Shown piece by piece: positions 7,782 through 17,592 of a stretch of DNA of 64,000 nt. The notes beneath the pieces were generated by a model. It did not search any database and was not told the DNA's origin. It saw nothing but the letters and a program-made list of their open reading frames with translations. The stretch covers positions 310,001 to 374,000 of the forward strand of contig NZ_JAPEMT010000002.1 of NCBI RefSeq assembly GCF_026342435.1, read 5' to 3'. Positions within the stretch are counted from its first letter, which is position 1; each line of letters begins with the position of its first letter. This DNA is from Streptomyces sp. NBC_00237 (GTDB taxonomy: Bacteria; Actinomycetota; Actinomycetes; Streptomycetales; Streptomycetaceae). A program made the translations under genes and the position numbers.

Positions 7782-9583
7782 CCGTACAGAGCTTCGATCT
7801 CGTCCCCGTACTTCTCCCGGATCGCCCTGCGCCTCAGCTTCAGCGACGGGGTCAACTCCCCCGTCTCCGGGCCCCATTCACCGGCCAGCACCCGGTACCG
7901 CTTGACCTGCTCGGTGCGGTTCAGGCGCACGTTCGCCGCCTCGACCGCCCGTGCGACCTCCTCCCGTACGACCGGATGGTCCGCGGTGACGGGGCCCTCG
8001 ACGCCCTGCCGGGCCGCCCAGGCCGGGAGGACCTCCGCGTCCAGTACCAGCAGCGCCACCACGTACGACTTCCCGTCGCCGTGCACCAGGGCCTGGCCGA
8101 TCAGGGGGTGTTCCTTGAGGGTGTTCTCGACGAGGGCCGGGGAGACGTTCTTGCCCGTCGAGGTGACGATCATTTCCTTCTTGCGGTCGGTCAGCCAGAG
8201 GAAGCCGTCCTCGTCGACGCGCCCGATGTCGCCGGTCGCGAACCAGCCGTCCGCGTCCAGCGCCTCCTCGATCGTCCCGTCCGCCCGGAGGTAGCCCCGG
8301 AAGACCGTCTCCCCCCGCACCAGGATCTCGCCGTCCTCGGCGACCTTGACCTCCAGGCCGTCGAGCGGGCGGCCCACCGACCCCAGCCGGAACCCCCGCG
8401 TCGGGCTGTTGGCCGTGCACACGCCGACCGTCTCCGTCAGGCCCCACGCATCCATGATCGCGATGCCCAACCCGGCCCAGAACCGGGTCACTTCGGGCGG
8501 CATCGGCGCGGAAGCACTCGCCGTCCAGACCAGCCGGTCGAAGCCCGCGAGGGCGAGCAGCGGCTCCAGGCCCTTCTTCGCCGCCCGGTGCGCGCTGTCC
8601 ACTTCCGGCGACGGCAGCTCGCCGCGCTCGCGGGTCGCGATGTAGGCACGGGTCGCCTCCCCCATCCGCTCGATCGCCGCCCGCTGTTCCTCGGGCAGCC
8701 CGGCCAGCGCGGCCCGTACGCCCGCCGCCATCTTCTCCCAGACCCTCGGTACGCCGAAGAACTGCGCGGGGTGCAACTCCCCCACGGTGGGGGCGACTTG
8801 GGCGATGTCCGCGCACAGGTGGACGTGCGAGGCGCGGAAGACCGAGAGGTAGATGCCGAGCATGCGCTCCGCGATGTGCGCGAAGGGGAGGTAGCAGATG
8901 TGCTCGACGTGGTCGGGGAGGTCGACGGCCTTGTCGAGGGAGAGCGCGTTGCTCACCACCATGCGGTGGGTGATCGGCACGGCCTTGGGGTCGCCCGTGG
9001 TGCCGGAGGTGTAGACGACGGTGAGGACGTCGTCGGCGCGGCTCTCCCGCCAGGTCTTCTCGAAGGCGTCCGGCTGGTGGAGGCGACCTCCGGACGCGTG
9101 CAGTGAGCCGTACGTACGGTGCGGTCCCGCAGTGGCCGCATCGACCACGACGAGCTTCTCCAGACCGTTCGACGTCTCCGCCAACAGTGGTTCCCAGCGC
9201 GGCAGTTCGGCCGTGCCCTCGACGATCGCGAAGCGGGCGCGGCTGTGCCGCACGATGTGCGCGACCTGCTCGGCGGCGGCCGTCCCGTACACCGAGACCG
9301 GGATCGCGCCGAGGTGGGTGAGCGCGAGGTCGCTGAGCCAGTGCTCGGGGCGGTTGCCCATCATCATGAGCACCTGCTCGCCGCGCCGCACGCCCAAGGC
9401 CGCGTACCCGGCGGCCAGGACCGCGGTCTTGCGCCGTACCTCCCGCCAGGTGAGCGTGGCCCAGCCGTCGTCCTGTCGCCAGGAGAGGGCGGGCAGTTCC
9501 CCGTGGTCCTCGGCATTGCGCAGGAGCAGGGCGGGAAGGGTGAGGCGTGAGGGCTCTCCGGGGATTCGCAGGATCGTGGTCAT
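7778..9583 (-). CDS. long-chain fatty acyl-CoA ligase (FadD15-like)
   Basis: A 601-residue AMP-forming acyl-CoA synthetase that would activate a free fatty acid with ATP and CoA at the entry to beta-oxidation or lipid synthesis. Visible motifs are the P-loop VVYTSGTTGDPKAVPITH, the linker DAWGLTETVGV, the adenylate-binding ATGDIGRVDEDGFLWLTDRKKE and the C-terminal catalytic Lys region TPSLKLRRRAI. The length matches the ~600-residue FadD15 class. It is divergent from a MerR regulator. Its promoter region carries a 22-bp element shared with the beta-oxidation operon at 17,448, so co-regulation is likely. Confidence 0.9.
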   Translation of the reverse strand: MTTILRIPGEPSRLTLPALLLRNAEDHGELPALSWRQDDGWATLTWREVRRKTAVLAAGYAALGVRRGEQVLMMMGNRPEHWLSDLALTHLGAIPVSVYGTAAAEQVAHIVRHSRARFAIVEGTAELPRWEPLLAETSNGLEKLVVVDAATAGPHRTYGSLHASGGRLHQPDAFEKTWRESRADDVLTVVYTSGTTGDPKAVPITHRMVVSNALSLDKAVDLPDHVEHICYLPFAHIAERMLGIYLSVFRASHVHLCADIAQVAPTVGELHPAQFFGVPRVWEKMAAGVRAALAGLPEEQRAAIERMGEATRAYIATRERGELPSPEVDSAHRAAKKGLEPLLALAGFDRLVWTASASAPMPPEVTRFWAGLGIAIMDAWGLTETVGVCTANSPTRGFRLGSVGRPLDGLEVKVAEDGEILVRGETVFRGYLRADGTIEEALDADGWFATGDIGRVDEDGFLWLTDRKKEMIVTSTGKNVSPALVENTLKEHPLIGQALVHGDGKSYVVALLVLDAEVLPAWAARQGVEGPVTADHPVVREEVARAVEAANVRLNRTEQVKRYRVLAGEWGPETGELTPSLKLRRRAIREKYGDEIEALYG

Positions 9584-9678
9584 GACCGCCTCCTGGGCGC
9601 CATCGACTGAACGTGCCGGATCAAACGTGCCGGATCAACGGGACGGGCCGGATCAACGGGCGGAACGCTTTCACAGCG

Positions 9679-9700
9679 CTGGTGTAACAGCAATACTGTT
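9679..9700. promoter_or_regulatory. candidate operator shared with the beta-oxidation operon (site 1)
   Basis: A 22-bp element with core TGTAACAGCA between the divergent acyl-CoA ligase and MerR genes. It matches the element at 17448-17469 at 17 of 22 positions. Part of it is an inverted repeat, AACAG-N5-CTGTT at 9686-9700. MerR proteins bind dyads between the -35 and -10 boxes, so the adjacent MerR product is the obvious candidate binder (inference). Confidence 0.5.
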
Positions 9701-9766
9701 GAATCGAATGGCTGCAACGACGCCACGACGGTACGACACAACGACGGCGGGAAGCGAGAAACGGGC

Positions 9767-10498
9767 ATGGCCACGGGAACCGAGGTCCCGACCCTGACGG
9801 TCGACGAACTGGCCGCGCGGGCAGGTGTCACCGTCCGCACCATCCGCTTCTACAGCACCAAGGGTCTCCTACCGCCTCCGGCGATCGGCCCGCGCCGGGT
9901 CGGCCACTACGGCCCCGAGCACCTCTCCCGGCTCGCCCTCATCGAGGAGTTGCAGCACCACGGGATGACGCTGTCCGCCATCGAACGGTACCTGGAGCAG
10001 CTCCCGCCGGACCTGAGCGCACACGACCTGGCCATCCACCGCGCGGTGGTGGCGTCCTGGGCCCCCGACTCGGCGGAGGTGGCCACCCGGGCGGAGCTGG
10101 AGCGGCGGGCGGGCGGGCCGCTGTCGGACGTCGACATCGACCGGCTCGCCGCGATGAACGTACTGGAGCGCGCCGACGACCCGGACACCTTCCGGGTGGA
10201 TCCGGGCCTGCTGGCACTCGGCGTGCAGCTCCTCGGCGTCCCGATCGCCCACGAGACGATCCTCGCGGCGCGCACGATCCTGCTGGAGCACGCGCGCTCG
10301 GCGGCGCGGGAGCTGACGCACCTGTTCCGGGACGAGGTGTGGAGCCCGTACCGGGAGCGCGAGTCGGACCCCGAGCATGTGGAGGCGATGAAGTCGCTGT
10401 CCGCGCACATGCAGCCGATGGTGCTCCAGGCCCTGGTCACGGCGTTCCAGCGGTCGCTGAAGGAAGAGCTGCGGGCCGCCTTCGTCGACGGGTCCTGA
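9767..10498 (+). CDS. MerR-family transcriptional regulator
   Basis: A 243-residue MerR regulator. The N-terminal winged helix-turn-helix reads LTVDELAARAGVTVRTIRFY then STKGLLPPP, followed by RRVGHYGPEHLSRLALIEEL. A dimerisation helix and a C-terminal domain of about 150 residues without obvious metal-binding Cys follow, so it probably senses an organic ligand. Its place next to the acyl-CoA ligase, and the shared element before the ligase and the racemase-led operon, suggest that it controls lipid degradation, in the way the MerR regulator LiuR controls acyl-CoA catabolism in other bacteria. That role is inference. Confidence 0.85.
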   Translation: MATGTEVPTLTVDELAARAGVTVRTIRFYSTKGLLPPPAIGPRRVGHYGPEHLSRLALIEELQHHGMTLSAIERYLEQLPPDLSAHDLAIHRAVVASWAPDSAEVATRAELERRAGGPLSDVDIDRLAAMNVLERADDPDTFRVDPGLLALGVQLLGVPIAHETILAARTILLEHARSAARELTHLFRDEVWSPYRERESDPEHVEAMKSLSAHMQPMVLQALVTAFQRSLKEELRAAFVDGS

Positions 10499-10523
10499 CA
10501 GCCAGGAAAGAGTGTTGGGCAGA

Positions 10524-10541
10524 CGCCCTGCCGGCAGGGCG
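10524..10541. repeat. 18-bp perfect palindrome
   Basis: CGCCCTGCC followed directly by its reverse complement, 26 bp after the MerR stop codon and just before the larger hairpin at 10544. It may serve as a first stem of the convergent terminator. Confidence 0.65.
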
Positions 10542-10543
10542 GA

Positions 10544-10586
10544 GGTGGTGCCGGGCCCCCGGTGCGAGAAGGGGCCCGGCACCACC
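10544..10586. terminator. strong bidirectional terminator between MerR and fadB genes
   Basis: Arms 10544-10559 and 10571-10586 are perfect 16-bp inverted repeats (GGTGGTGCCGGGCCCC and its complement) with an 11-nt loop. The hairpin sits between two converging stop codons (10498 and 10595) and can act in either direction. Confidence 0.85.
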
Positions 10587-10594
10587 GGGCGGGC

Positions 10595-12769
10595 TCAGCC
10601 GTCGCTGAACTTCTCGCCCTTCTCCGCCTTCTCGACCAGCAGGGCCGTCGGCTCGAAGCGTTCGCCGTACGTCGCCGCCAGCTCGCGGGCGCGGGCGACG
10701 AATCCGGGCAGACCGCCCTCGTATCCGTTGATGTACTGGATGACGCCGCCGGTCCACGCCGGGAAACCGATACCCATGATGGAGCCGATGTTGGCGTCGG
10801 CGACCGTCGTCAGCACGCCCTCCTCGAAACAGCGGACCGTGTCGATGGCCTCGGAGAAGAGCATCCGCTCCTGCATGTCGACGAAGGGGATCTCCGCACC
10901 CGGCTTGCCGAAGTGCTCCCGCAGCCCCGGCCACAGACGCGTCCGCTTCCCGTCCTCCCCGTACTCGTAGAAGCCGCCGCCACCGCTGCGCCCCGGGCGC
11001 CCGAACTCGTCCACCATCTGGTCGATGACCGCGTCCGAGGGGTGTCCCGGCCAGGTGCCGCCCGCCTCCTCGACCGCCTTCTTCGTCTCGTTGCGGATCT
11101 TGCGCGGCAGGGTGAGGGTCAGCTCGTCCATGAGGGAGAGGACCTTCGCCGGGTATCCGGCCTGGGCGGCGGCCTGCTCGATCGACGCGGGCTCGATGCC
11201 CTCGCCGACCATGGCGACGCCCTCGTTGATGAACTGGCCGATGACGCGCGAGGTGAAGAAGCCTCGGCTGTCGTTGACGACGATCGGCGTCTTCTTGATC
11301 TGGCGGACCAGGTCGAAGGCGCGGGCGAGGGCCTCGTCGCCGCTCCGCTCACCCTTGATGATCTCGACCAGCGGCATCTTGTCGACCGGCGAGAAGAAGT
11401 GCAGGCCGATGAAGTCGGCGGGGCGCGAGACGCCCTCGGCGAGACCGGTGATGGGGAGGGTGGAGGTGTTGGAGCACAGGAGCGCGTCGGGCTCGACGAT
11501 GTCCTGGATCTCCTGGAACACCTTGTGCTTGAGGGCGGTGTCCTCGAAGACCGCCTCGATGACCGCGTCGCAGCCCGCGAGGTCCGCCGGGTTGGCGGTG
11601 GGGGTGATGCGGGCGAGGAGTTCGTCGCGCCCGGCCTCGGTGGTGCGGCCCCGGCTGAGCGCCTTGGCGAGGAGCTTCTCGCTGTACGCCTTGCCCTTGG
11701 CGGCGGCCTCCGGGGTGACGTCCTTGAGGACGACCTCGATGCCCGCGCGCGCACAGGTGTAGGCGATGCCCGCGCCCATCATGCCCGCGCCGAGCACGGC
11801 CACCTTGCGGACCGTGCGGCGCTCGACGTCCTTGGGGCGGCTCGCACCGGAGTTGACGGCCTGGAGGTCGAAGAAGAACGCCTGGATCATGTTCTTCGCG
11901 ACCTGGCCCGTCACCAGCTCGGTGAAGTAGCGGGCCTCGATGGTCAGCGCGGTCTCGAAGTCGACCTGCGAACCCTCGACGGCGGCGGCCAGGATGTTGC
12001 GCGGCGCGGGGTAGTTCGCGCCGCCCGTCTGCTTCTTGAGGTTCGCGGGAAACGCCGGGAGGTTGGCTGCGAAGCGCGGGTTGGAAGGCGTGCCGCCGGG
12101 GATCTTGTAGCCCTTGACGTCCCACGGTTGCTGCGACTCGGGGTTCGCGTCGATGAAGGCGCGGGCCTTGGCGAGCATCTCCTCGGGGGTCGCAGCGACC
12201 TCGTGGACGAGGCCGTTGTCGAGGGCGCGCCGCGGGCTGTACTGGGTGCCCTGGAGGAGGACCTTGAGCAGCGCGTCGGCGATGCCCATGAGGCGTACGG
12301 TACGGGTGACGCCGCCGCCCGCCGGGAGCAGGCCGAGCGTGACCTCGGGCAGGCCGATCTTCGAGCCGGGCGCGTCGAGGGCGACACGGTGGTGGGAGGC
12401 GAGCGCGATCTCGTAACCGCCGCCGAGGGCCGCGCCGTTGATGGCGGCGACGACCGGCTTGCCGAGGGTTTCGATGCGGCGCAGGGCGGCCTTGATGGCG
12501 GTGCCGGTGTCGAATGCCTGCTGGGCGTGCTCGGGGCCGACCTGGATCATGTCCTTGAGGTCGCCGCCCGCGAAGAAGGTCTTCTTCGCGGAGGTGTAGA
12601 TGATGCCCCGGATGGAGTCCTTCTCGGCCTCGGCGCGGTCGGCGATCGCCGCGATGGAGGACTTGAAGGCGGCGTTCATGGTGTTGGCGGACTGGTTGGG
12701 GTCGTCGAGGACGAGGGTGACGACGCCGGTCTCGTCCTGCTCCCAGCGGATGGTGGTGGACTCGCTCAT
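10595..12769 (-). CDS. fadB: FadB-type fusion: enoyl-CoA hydratase / 3-hydroxyacyl-CoA dehydrogenase
   Basis: A 724-residue bifunctional beta-oxidation enzyme. Residues about 1-290 are a crotonase-fold enoyl-CoA hydratase (NGAALGGGYEIALASHHRV; active-site Glu in IGLPEVTLGLLPAGGG). Residues about 315-700 are the 3-hydroxyacyl-CoA dehydrogenase, with the NAD site VAVLGAGMMGAGIAY and catalytic His in GLHFFSPVDKMPLVE. ATG 12769 is preceded by GGAGAA. The frame is open 29 codons further upstream, but that part is not family-like. It is the last gene of the operon, 38 bp after the thiolase, and together the two make the multienzyme beta-oxidation complex. Confidence 0.92.
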   Translation of the reverse strand: MSESTTIRWEQDETGVVTLVLDDPNQSANTMNAAFKSSIAAIADRAEAEKDSIRGIIYTSAKKTFFAGGDLKDMIQVGPEHAQQAFDTGTAIKAALRRIETLGKPVVAAINGAALGGGYEIALASHHRVALDAPGSKIGLPEVTLGLLPAGGGVTRTVRLMGIADALLKVLLQGTQYSPRRALDNGLVHEVAATPEEMLAKARAFIDANPESQQPWDVKGYKIPGGTPSNPRFAANLPAFPANLKKQTGGANYPAPRNILAAAVEGSQVDFETALTIEARYFTELVTGQVAKNMIQAFFFDLQAVNSGASRPKDVERRTVRKVAVLGAGMMGAGIAYTCARAGIEVVLKDVTPEAAAKGKAYSEKLLAKALSRGRTTEAGRDELLARITPTANPADLAGCDAVIEAVFEDTALKHKVFQEIQDIVEPDALLCSNTSTLPITGLAEGVSRPADFIGLHFFSPVDKMPLVEIIKGERSGDEALARAFDLVRQIKKTPIVVNDSRGFFTSRVIGQFINEGVAMVGEGIEPASIEQAAAQAGYPAKVLSLMDELTLTLPRKIRNETKKAVEEAGGTWPGHPSDAVIDQMVDEFGRPGRSGGGGFYEYGEDGKRTRLWPGLREHFGKPGAEIPFVDMQERMLFSEAIDTVRCFEEGVLTTVADANIGSIMGIGFPAWTGGVIQYINGYEGGLPGFVARARELAATYGERFEPTALLVEKAEKGEKFSDG

Positions 12770-12807
12770 GTTCTGGCTTCTCCGTAAAGGGGGTGGCGGG
12801 ACGAGAT

Positions 12808-14022
<1,215 letters not shown>

Positions 14023-14071
14023 GACGAATGCCTTTCGGGAGGTTCTCGGGGGGGGGGCGGGCGGGGCTGGG

Positions 14072-15214
14072 TCAGCCGAGCAGGGACCGGCCGATGATCT
14101 CCTTCATGATCTCGGTCGTGCCGCCGTAGATGGTCTGGATACGGCCGTCCGTGAATGCCTTGGCGACCCGGTACTCGGTCATGTAGCCGTAGCCGCCGTG
14201 CAGTTGGAGGCAGCGGTCGGCGACGCGTTTCTGGAGTTCGGTGGCCCACCACTTGGCCATGGACGCGTGGACCGCGTCGAGTTCCCCGTTGGAGTGATCG
14301 ACGATGCAGCGGTCGAGGAACGTACGGGTGACGGCGCACTCGGTGGCCATCTCGGCGATCTCGAAGCGGATGTGCTGGAGCTTGGCGAGCGGGCGGCCGA
14401 ACGCCTCGCGCTCCTTGACGTACTGGGTGGTGATCTCCAGGAGGTGTTCGGCGGCGGCGATTGCGGCGACCGCGATGCCCATGCGCTCCTGGGCGAGGTT
14501 GGTCATCAGGTGGAGGAACGCGCCGTTGAGCTCGCCGAGGAGGTTCTCCTTGGGGACCTTGACGTCGTGGAAGAACAGCTCGGCCGTGTCCTGGGCCTTC
14601 TGGCCGATCTTGTCGAGGTTGCGGCCGCGCTCGAAGCCCTCGGCGCCGCGCTCGACGACCAGGAGGGAGAGGCCCTTCGCGCCGCCCTCCGGGGAGGTCT
14701 TCGCGACGACGATCACCAGGTCGGCGAGGATGCCGTTGGAGATGAACGTCTTGGAGCCGTTGAGCAGCCAGTGGTCGCCCTTGTCCTCGGCCGTGGTGCG
14801 GATGCCCTGGAGGTCGGAGCCGGCGCCCGGTTCGGTCATGGCGATGGCGGTGATGGTCTCGCCGGTGCAGAAACCGGGCAGCCAGCGGCGCTTCTGCTCG
14901 TCGGTGGCGAGGCCGGTGAGGTAGGGGCCGATGATGTCGTTGTGCAGGCCGATCGCGAGCCCGGAGGCTCCGGCACGGGTGAACTCCTCGGCGAGTACGG
15001 CGCTGTAGACGAAGTCGGCGTTGCCTCCGCCGCCGTACTCCTCGGGGACGGCGAGCCCGAGGAGACCCTGCCGTCCGGCGGCGAGCCATGCCTCGCGGCT
15101 GACGATGCCGTCCTTCTCCCACTGCTCGTGGTGCGGGAGGACCTCTTTGGCGAGGAAGGTGCGGACGGTCTCGCGGAAGGCTTCGTGCTCGGCGTTGAAC
15201 AGCTGACGCTTCAT
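14072..15214 (-). CDS. acyl-CoA dehydrogenase, long-chain (LCAD-like)
   Basis: A 380-residue FAD acyl-CoA dehydrogenase, the first oxidation step of beta-oxidation. Signatures: [58 protein letters not shown] and [15 protein letters not shown]. The IYGGT segment has Gly where the MCAD class has its catalytic Glu. Together with the segment resembling the mammalian long-chain enzyme around 240-260, this places it in the LCAD/isovaleryl group, where the base sits elsewhere. It is the third gene of the operon, 14 bp after the LLM oxidoreductase. Confidence 0.9.
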   Translation of the reverse strand: MKRQLFNAEHEAFRETVRTFLAKEVLPHHEQWEKDGIVSREAWLAAGRQGLLGLAVPEEYGGGGNADFVYSAVLAEEFTRAGASGLAIGLHNDIIGPYLTGLATDEQKRRWLPGFCTGETITAIAMTEPGAGSDLQGIRTTAEDKGDHWLLNGSKTFISNGILADLVIVVAKTSPEGGAKGLSLLVVERGAEGFERGRNLDKIGQKAQDTAELFFHDVKVPKENLLGELNGAFLHLMTNLAQERMGIAVAAIAAAEHLLEITTQYVKEREAFGRPLAKLQHIRFEIAEMATECAVTRTFLDRCIVDHSNGELDAVHASMAKWWATELQKRVADRCLQLHGGYGYMTEYRVAKAFTDGRIQTIYGGTTEIMKEIIGRSLLG

Positions 15215-15228
15215 CAGTCTCCAGTCCC

Positions 15229-16254
15229 CTACAGCCAGTTCTTGACGGTCTCGATGAGCTTCGCGGGTTCGGGCCCGACCGGGACGACGTTGAGCATGGT
15301 GACGCCCGCCGCGCGGAACGCCTCGACGCGCTCACGGACGTAACTCTCGGGCCCACAGAGCGACATGAGCTCGCAGAACTCGTCGGGGACGGCGGCCTCG
15401 GCCTCCTTCTTCCTGCCCTGGAGGTAGAGGTCCTGGATCTTCGCCGCCTCCTCCTCGTAGCCGTAGGCGACGGCGAGGTCGTTGTAGAAGTTCTTGCCCT
15501 TGGCGCCCATGCCGCCGACGTAGAGGGCGATCTGCGGGCGGGCCAAGTCCCGTGCGGCCGAGGCGTCTTCACCGATGGCGAGGAGGCCCCCGGCGACGGT
15601 CTGGAGCGGGCCGAGTTCCGGGTCGCGCTTCGCCCGTCCGGCGGCGAGGGCGCTGCCCCACACCGCGTCCGCCTTCTCCGGGAGGAAGAGCGTGGGCAGC
15701 CAGCCGTCGGCGATCTCGGCGGTCAGCTCCACGTTGGCGGGGCCGAGCGAGGCGACGTACACGGGGATGGTGTCGCGGACCGGACGGTTGAGGATCTTGA
15801 GCGGCTTGCCGAGCCTGCCGCCCTTCTCCTTCGGGAGCGGCATGTCGGTGATGCCGTGGTGCTCGATGACCTCGCGCTTCCAGATGCGGCGGCACAGTTC
15901 CACGGTCTCGCGGGTGCGGCCGAGGGGCTTGTCGTACGGCTTGCCGTGCCAGCCCTCGACGACCTGCGGGCCCGAAGCGCCGAGCCCGAGGAGCGCCCGG
16001 CCGCCGGAGACCGCGTCGAGGCCCGCGCCGGTCTGGGCGATCAGGGCGGGGGTGCGGGAGTAGACGTTGAGGATGCCCGCGCCGATCCTCATCCGGGTGG
16101 TGCGGGCGGCGAGGTAGCCCATGATCGTGGGTGAGTCGAAGCCGTACGCCTCGGCGACCCAGACGGCGTCGAGTCCGGCGGACTCCAGGGCGGCGATCTG
16201 GTCGCAGCCTTCGCGGGGGTCGCCCGCGTAGCTCAGCGGGACGGAGATCTCCAT
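15229..16254 (-). CDS. LLM-class F420-dependent oxidoreductase
   Basis: A 341-residue luciferase-like (TIM-barrel) oxidoreductase, most likely F420-dependent as is usual in actinomycetes. Typical blocks: LDAVWVAEAYGFDSPTIMGY, RIGAGILNVYSRTPALIAQT, DAVSGGRALLGLGASGPQVV and IPVYVASLGPANVELTAEIA. Its ATG overlaps the stop of the upstream racemase gene by one base (TGATG), so translation is probably coupled. In this operon it might reduce or oxidise an acyl-CoA or ketone intermediate, but the substrate is not evident from the sequence. Confidence 0.87.
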   Translation of the reverse strand: MEISVPLSYAGDPREGCDQIAALESAGLDAVWVAEAYGFDSPTIMGYLAARTTRMRIGAGILNVYSRTPALIAQTGAGLDAVSGGRALLGLGASGPQVVEGWHGKPYDKPLGRTRETVELCRRIWKREVIEHHGITDMPLPKEKGGRLGKPLKILNRPVRDTIPVYVASLGPANVELTAEIADGWLPTLFLPEKADAVWGSALAAGRAKRDPELGPLQTVAGGLLAIGEDASAARDLARPQIALYVGGMGAKGKNFYNDLAVAYGYEEEAAKIQDLYLQGRKKEAEAAVPDEFCELMSLCGPESYVRERVEAFRAAGVTMLNVVPVGPEPAKLIETVKNWL

Positions 16255-17423
16255 CAGGCGGTCTCACCCTTCGTGGCATCGTCGTTCATGAGGTTCGGTA
16301 CGTCCCAGTCGGCGGCCACCTCGGCGGTGTCGGCCCCGGGCAGCGCGGGGCCGCCGCGGATCGCGCCCGGGGTCGCGGAGAAGCGCGGGGCGGGGGCGGG
16401 CTGGGTGACGCCGCCGTGTTCGACGTAGGTGGCACGGGCGGCGAGGTGCGGGTGGTGCGGGGCCTCGCGCATGGACAGGACCGGGGCGACGCAGGCGTCG
16501 GACGCCTCGAACACGGCCGTCCACTCGTCGCGGGTACGTTCCTTGAAGCGGGCGGCGATGGTGTCGCGCAGGTCGCCCCAGCGGGCGAGGTCGCTCCGGT
16601 CGGGGGCGGTGTCGGCGATGCCGAGCAGTGTCGTGAACTCGGCGTAGAACTGCGGTTCCAGGGCCCCGACCGCCAGATACCGGCCGTCGGAGGTCTCGTA
16701 CGTTCCGTAGAACGGGCAGCCCCCGTCGAGCAGGTTCGCCCCGCGCCTGTCCTGCCAGCCTCCGGCGGCGAGCATGCCGTGCAGCATGGTGGCGAGGTGG
16801 CTCGCGCCGTCGACGATCGCCGCGTCGACGACCTGGCCCGCGCCCTCGGCGGTGCGGGCGTGCTGGAGGGCGGCGAGGACGCCGATGACGAGGTAGAGGG
16901 AGCCGCCCGCGTAGTCGCCGACGAGGTTGGCGGGGACGGTCGGCGGCTCGTCGGCGCGGCCGATCATGCCGAGAGTGCCGGTGACGGCGAGGTAGGAGAT
17001 GTCGTGGCCGGCCTGCTGGGCGAGGGGTCCTTCCTGGCCCCAGCCGGTCATCCGGCCGTAGACCAGTTTCGGGTTGCGGGCAAGGCAGGCGTCGGGGCCG
17101 ACGCCGAGGCGTTCGGCGACACCGGGGCGGTAGCCCTCGATGAGGATGTCGGCGCGCTCGACGAGGCCGAGCACCCGTTCGGGTCCGTCCGGGTCCTTGA
17201 GGTTGACGAGTACGGAGCGCTTGCCCCGGTTGGTGAGGTCCTGGGCCGGGGCGACGCCGAGTCCAACGCCGCCGGGCCGGTCGACCCGTACGACATCGGC
17301 ACCGAGATCGGCGAGGCACATCGCGGCGAAAGGCCCTGGTCCGATGCCCGCCAGTTCCACCACGCGCACTCCGGCGAGCGGTCCGGACGCGTTCCTCGGG
17401 TTCGTGCCTGCTGTCCTTGCCAT
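16254..17423 (-). CDS. alpha-methylacyl-CoA racemase-like CaiB/BaiF family protein
   Basis: A 389-residue class III CoA-transferase-fold protein. It resembles alpha-methylacyl-CoA racemase, which interconverts 2R- and 2S-methylacyl-CoA so that branched chains can enter beta-oxidation. Features: VVELAGIGPGPFAAMCLADL, the RVDRPGGVGLG segment, the racemase His in AGHDISYLAVTG and the Asp in VGDYAGGSLYL. ATG 17423 is the family start (the frame itself is open to 17651). It heads the five-gene operon. Its position suggests the pathway handles methyl-branched acyl-CoAs, the products of branched fatty acids typical of Streptomyces or of sterol side chains. Confidence 0.88.
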   Translation of the reverse strand: MARTAGTNPRNASGPLAGVRVVELAGIGPGPFAAMCLADLGADVVRVDRPGGVGLGVAPAQDLTNRGKRSVLVNLKDPDGPERVLGLVERADILIEGYRPGVAERLGVGPDACLARNPKLVYGRMTGWGQEGPLAQQAGHDISYLAVTGTLGMIGRADEPPTVPANLVGDYAGGSLYLVIGVLAALQHARTAEGAGQVVDAAIVDGASHLATMLHGMLAAGGWQDRRGANLLDGGCPFYGTYETSDGRYLAVGALEPQFYAEFTTLLGIADTAPDRSDLARWGDLRDTIAARFKERTRDEWTAVFEASDACVAPVLSMREAPHHPHLAARATYVEHGGVTQPAPAPRFSATPGAIRGGPALPGADTAEVAADWDVPNLMNDDATKGETA

Positions 17424-17447
17424 CAAGCCCCCAGCACTGTGACACAA

Positions 17448-17469
17448 CTGATGTAACAGCAGTGATGCT
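17448..17469. promoter_or_regulatory. candidate operator shared with the acyl-CoA ligase promoter (site 2)
   Basis: A 22-bp element with core TGTAACAGCA, about 25 bp upstream of the racemase start and in the divergent region with the dehydrogenase at 17593. It is identical to 9679-9700 at 17 of 22 positions. Here the dyad is weaker (AGCA-N4-TGCT). Confidence 0.5.
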
Positions 17470-17483
17470 AAGAACGTGTTCCT
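17470..17483. promoter_or_regulatory. inverted repeat GAAC-GT-GTTC
   Basis: A small dyad immediately beside the shared element (sequence AAGAACGTGTTCCT). It resembles the half-site spacing of TetR-type lipid regulators such as KstR (AACnnGTT core), but the outer bases differ from that consensus. It may be a second operator for the divergent pair. Confidence 0.3.
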
Positions 17484-17592
17484 CTCTGCACAAGCCCTTT
17501 GGCCAAGCGAGCGCTTAGCCTTTTCCGCAGGGGTACGTGACGGGTCCGGTGCGGGACACCGCACGGGCTCGCCCGACGACTGGAGGAACCGC

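Noticed and set aside
10562..12787. 741-residue plus-strand frame across fadB
   Set aside because: Antisense shadow; fadB has all catalytic motifs on the minus strand.
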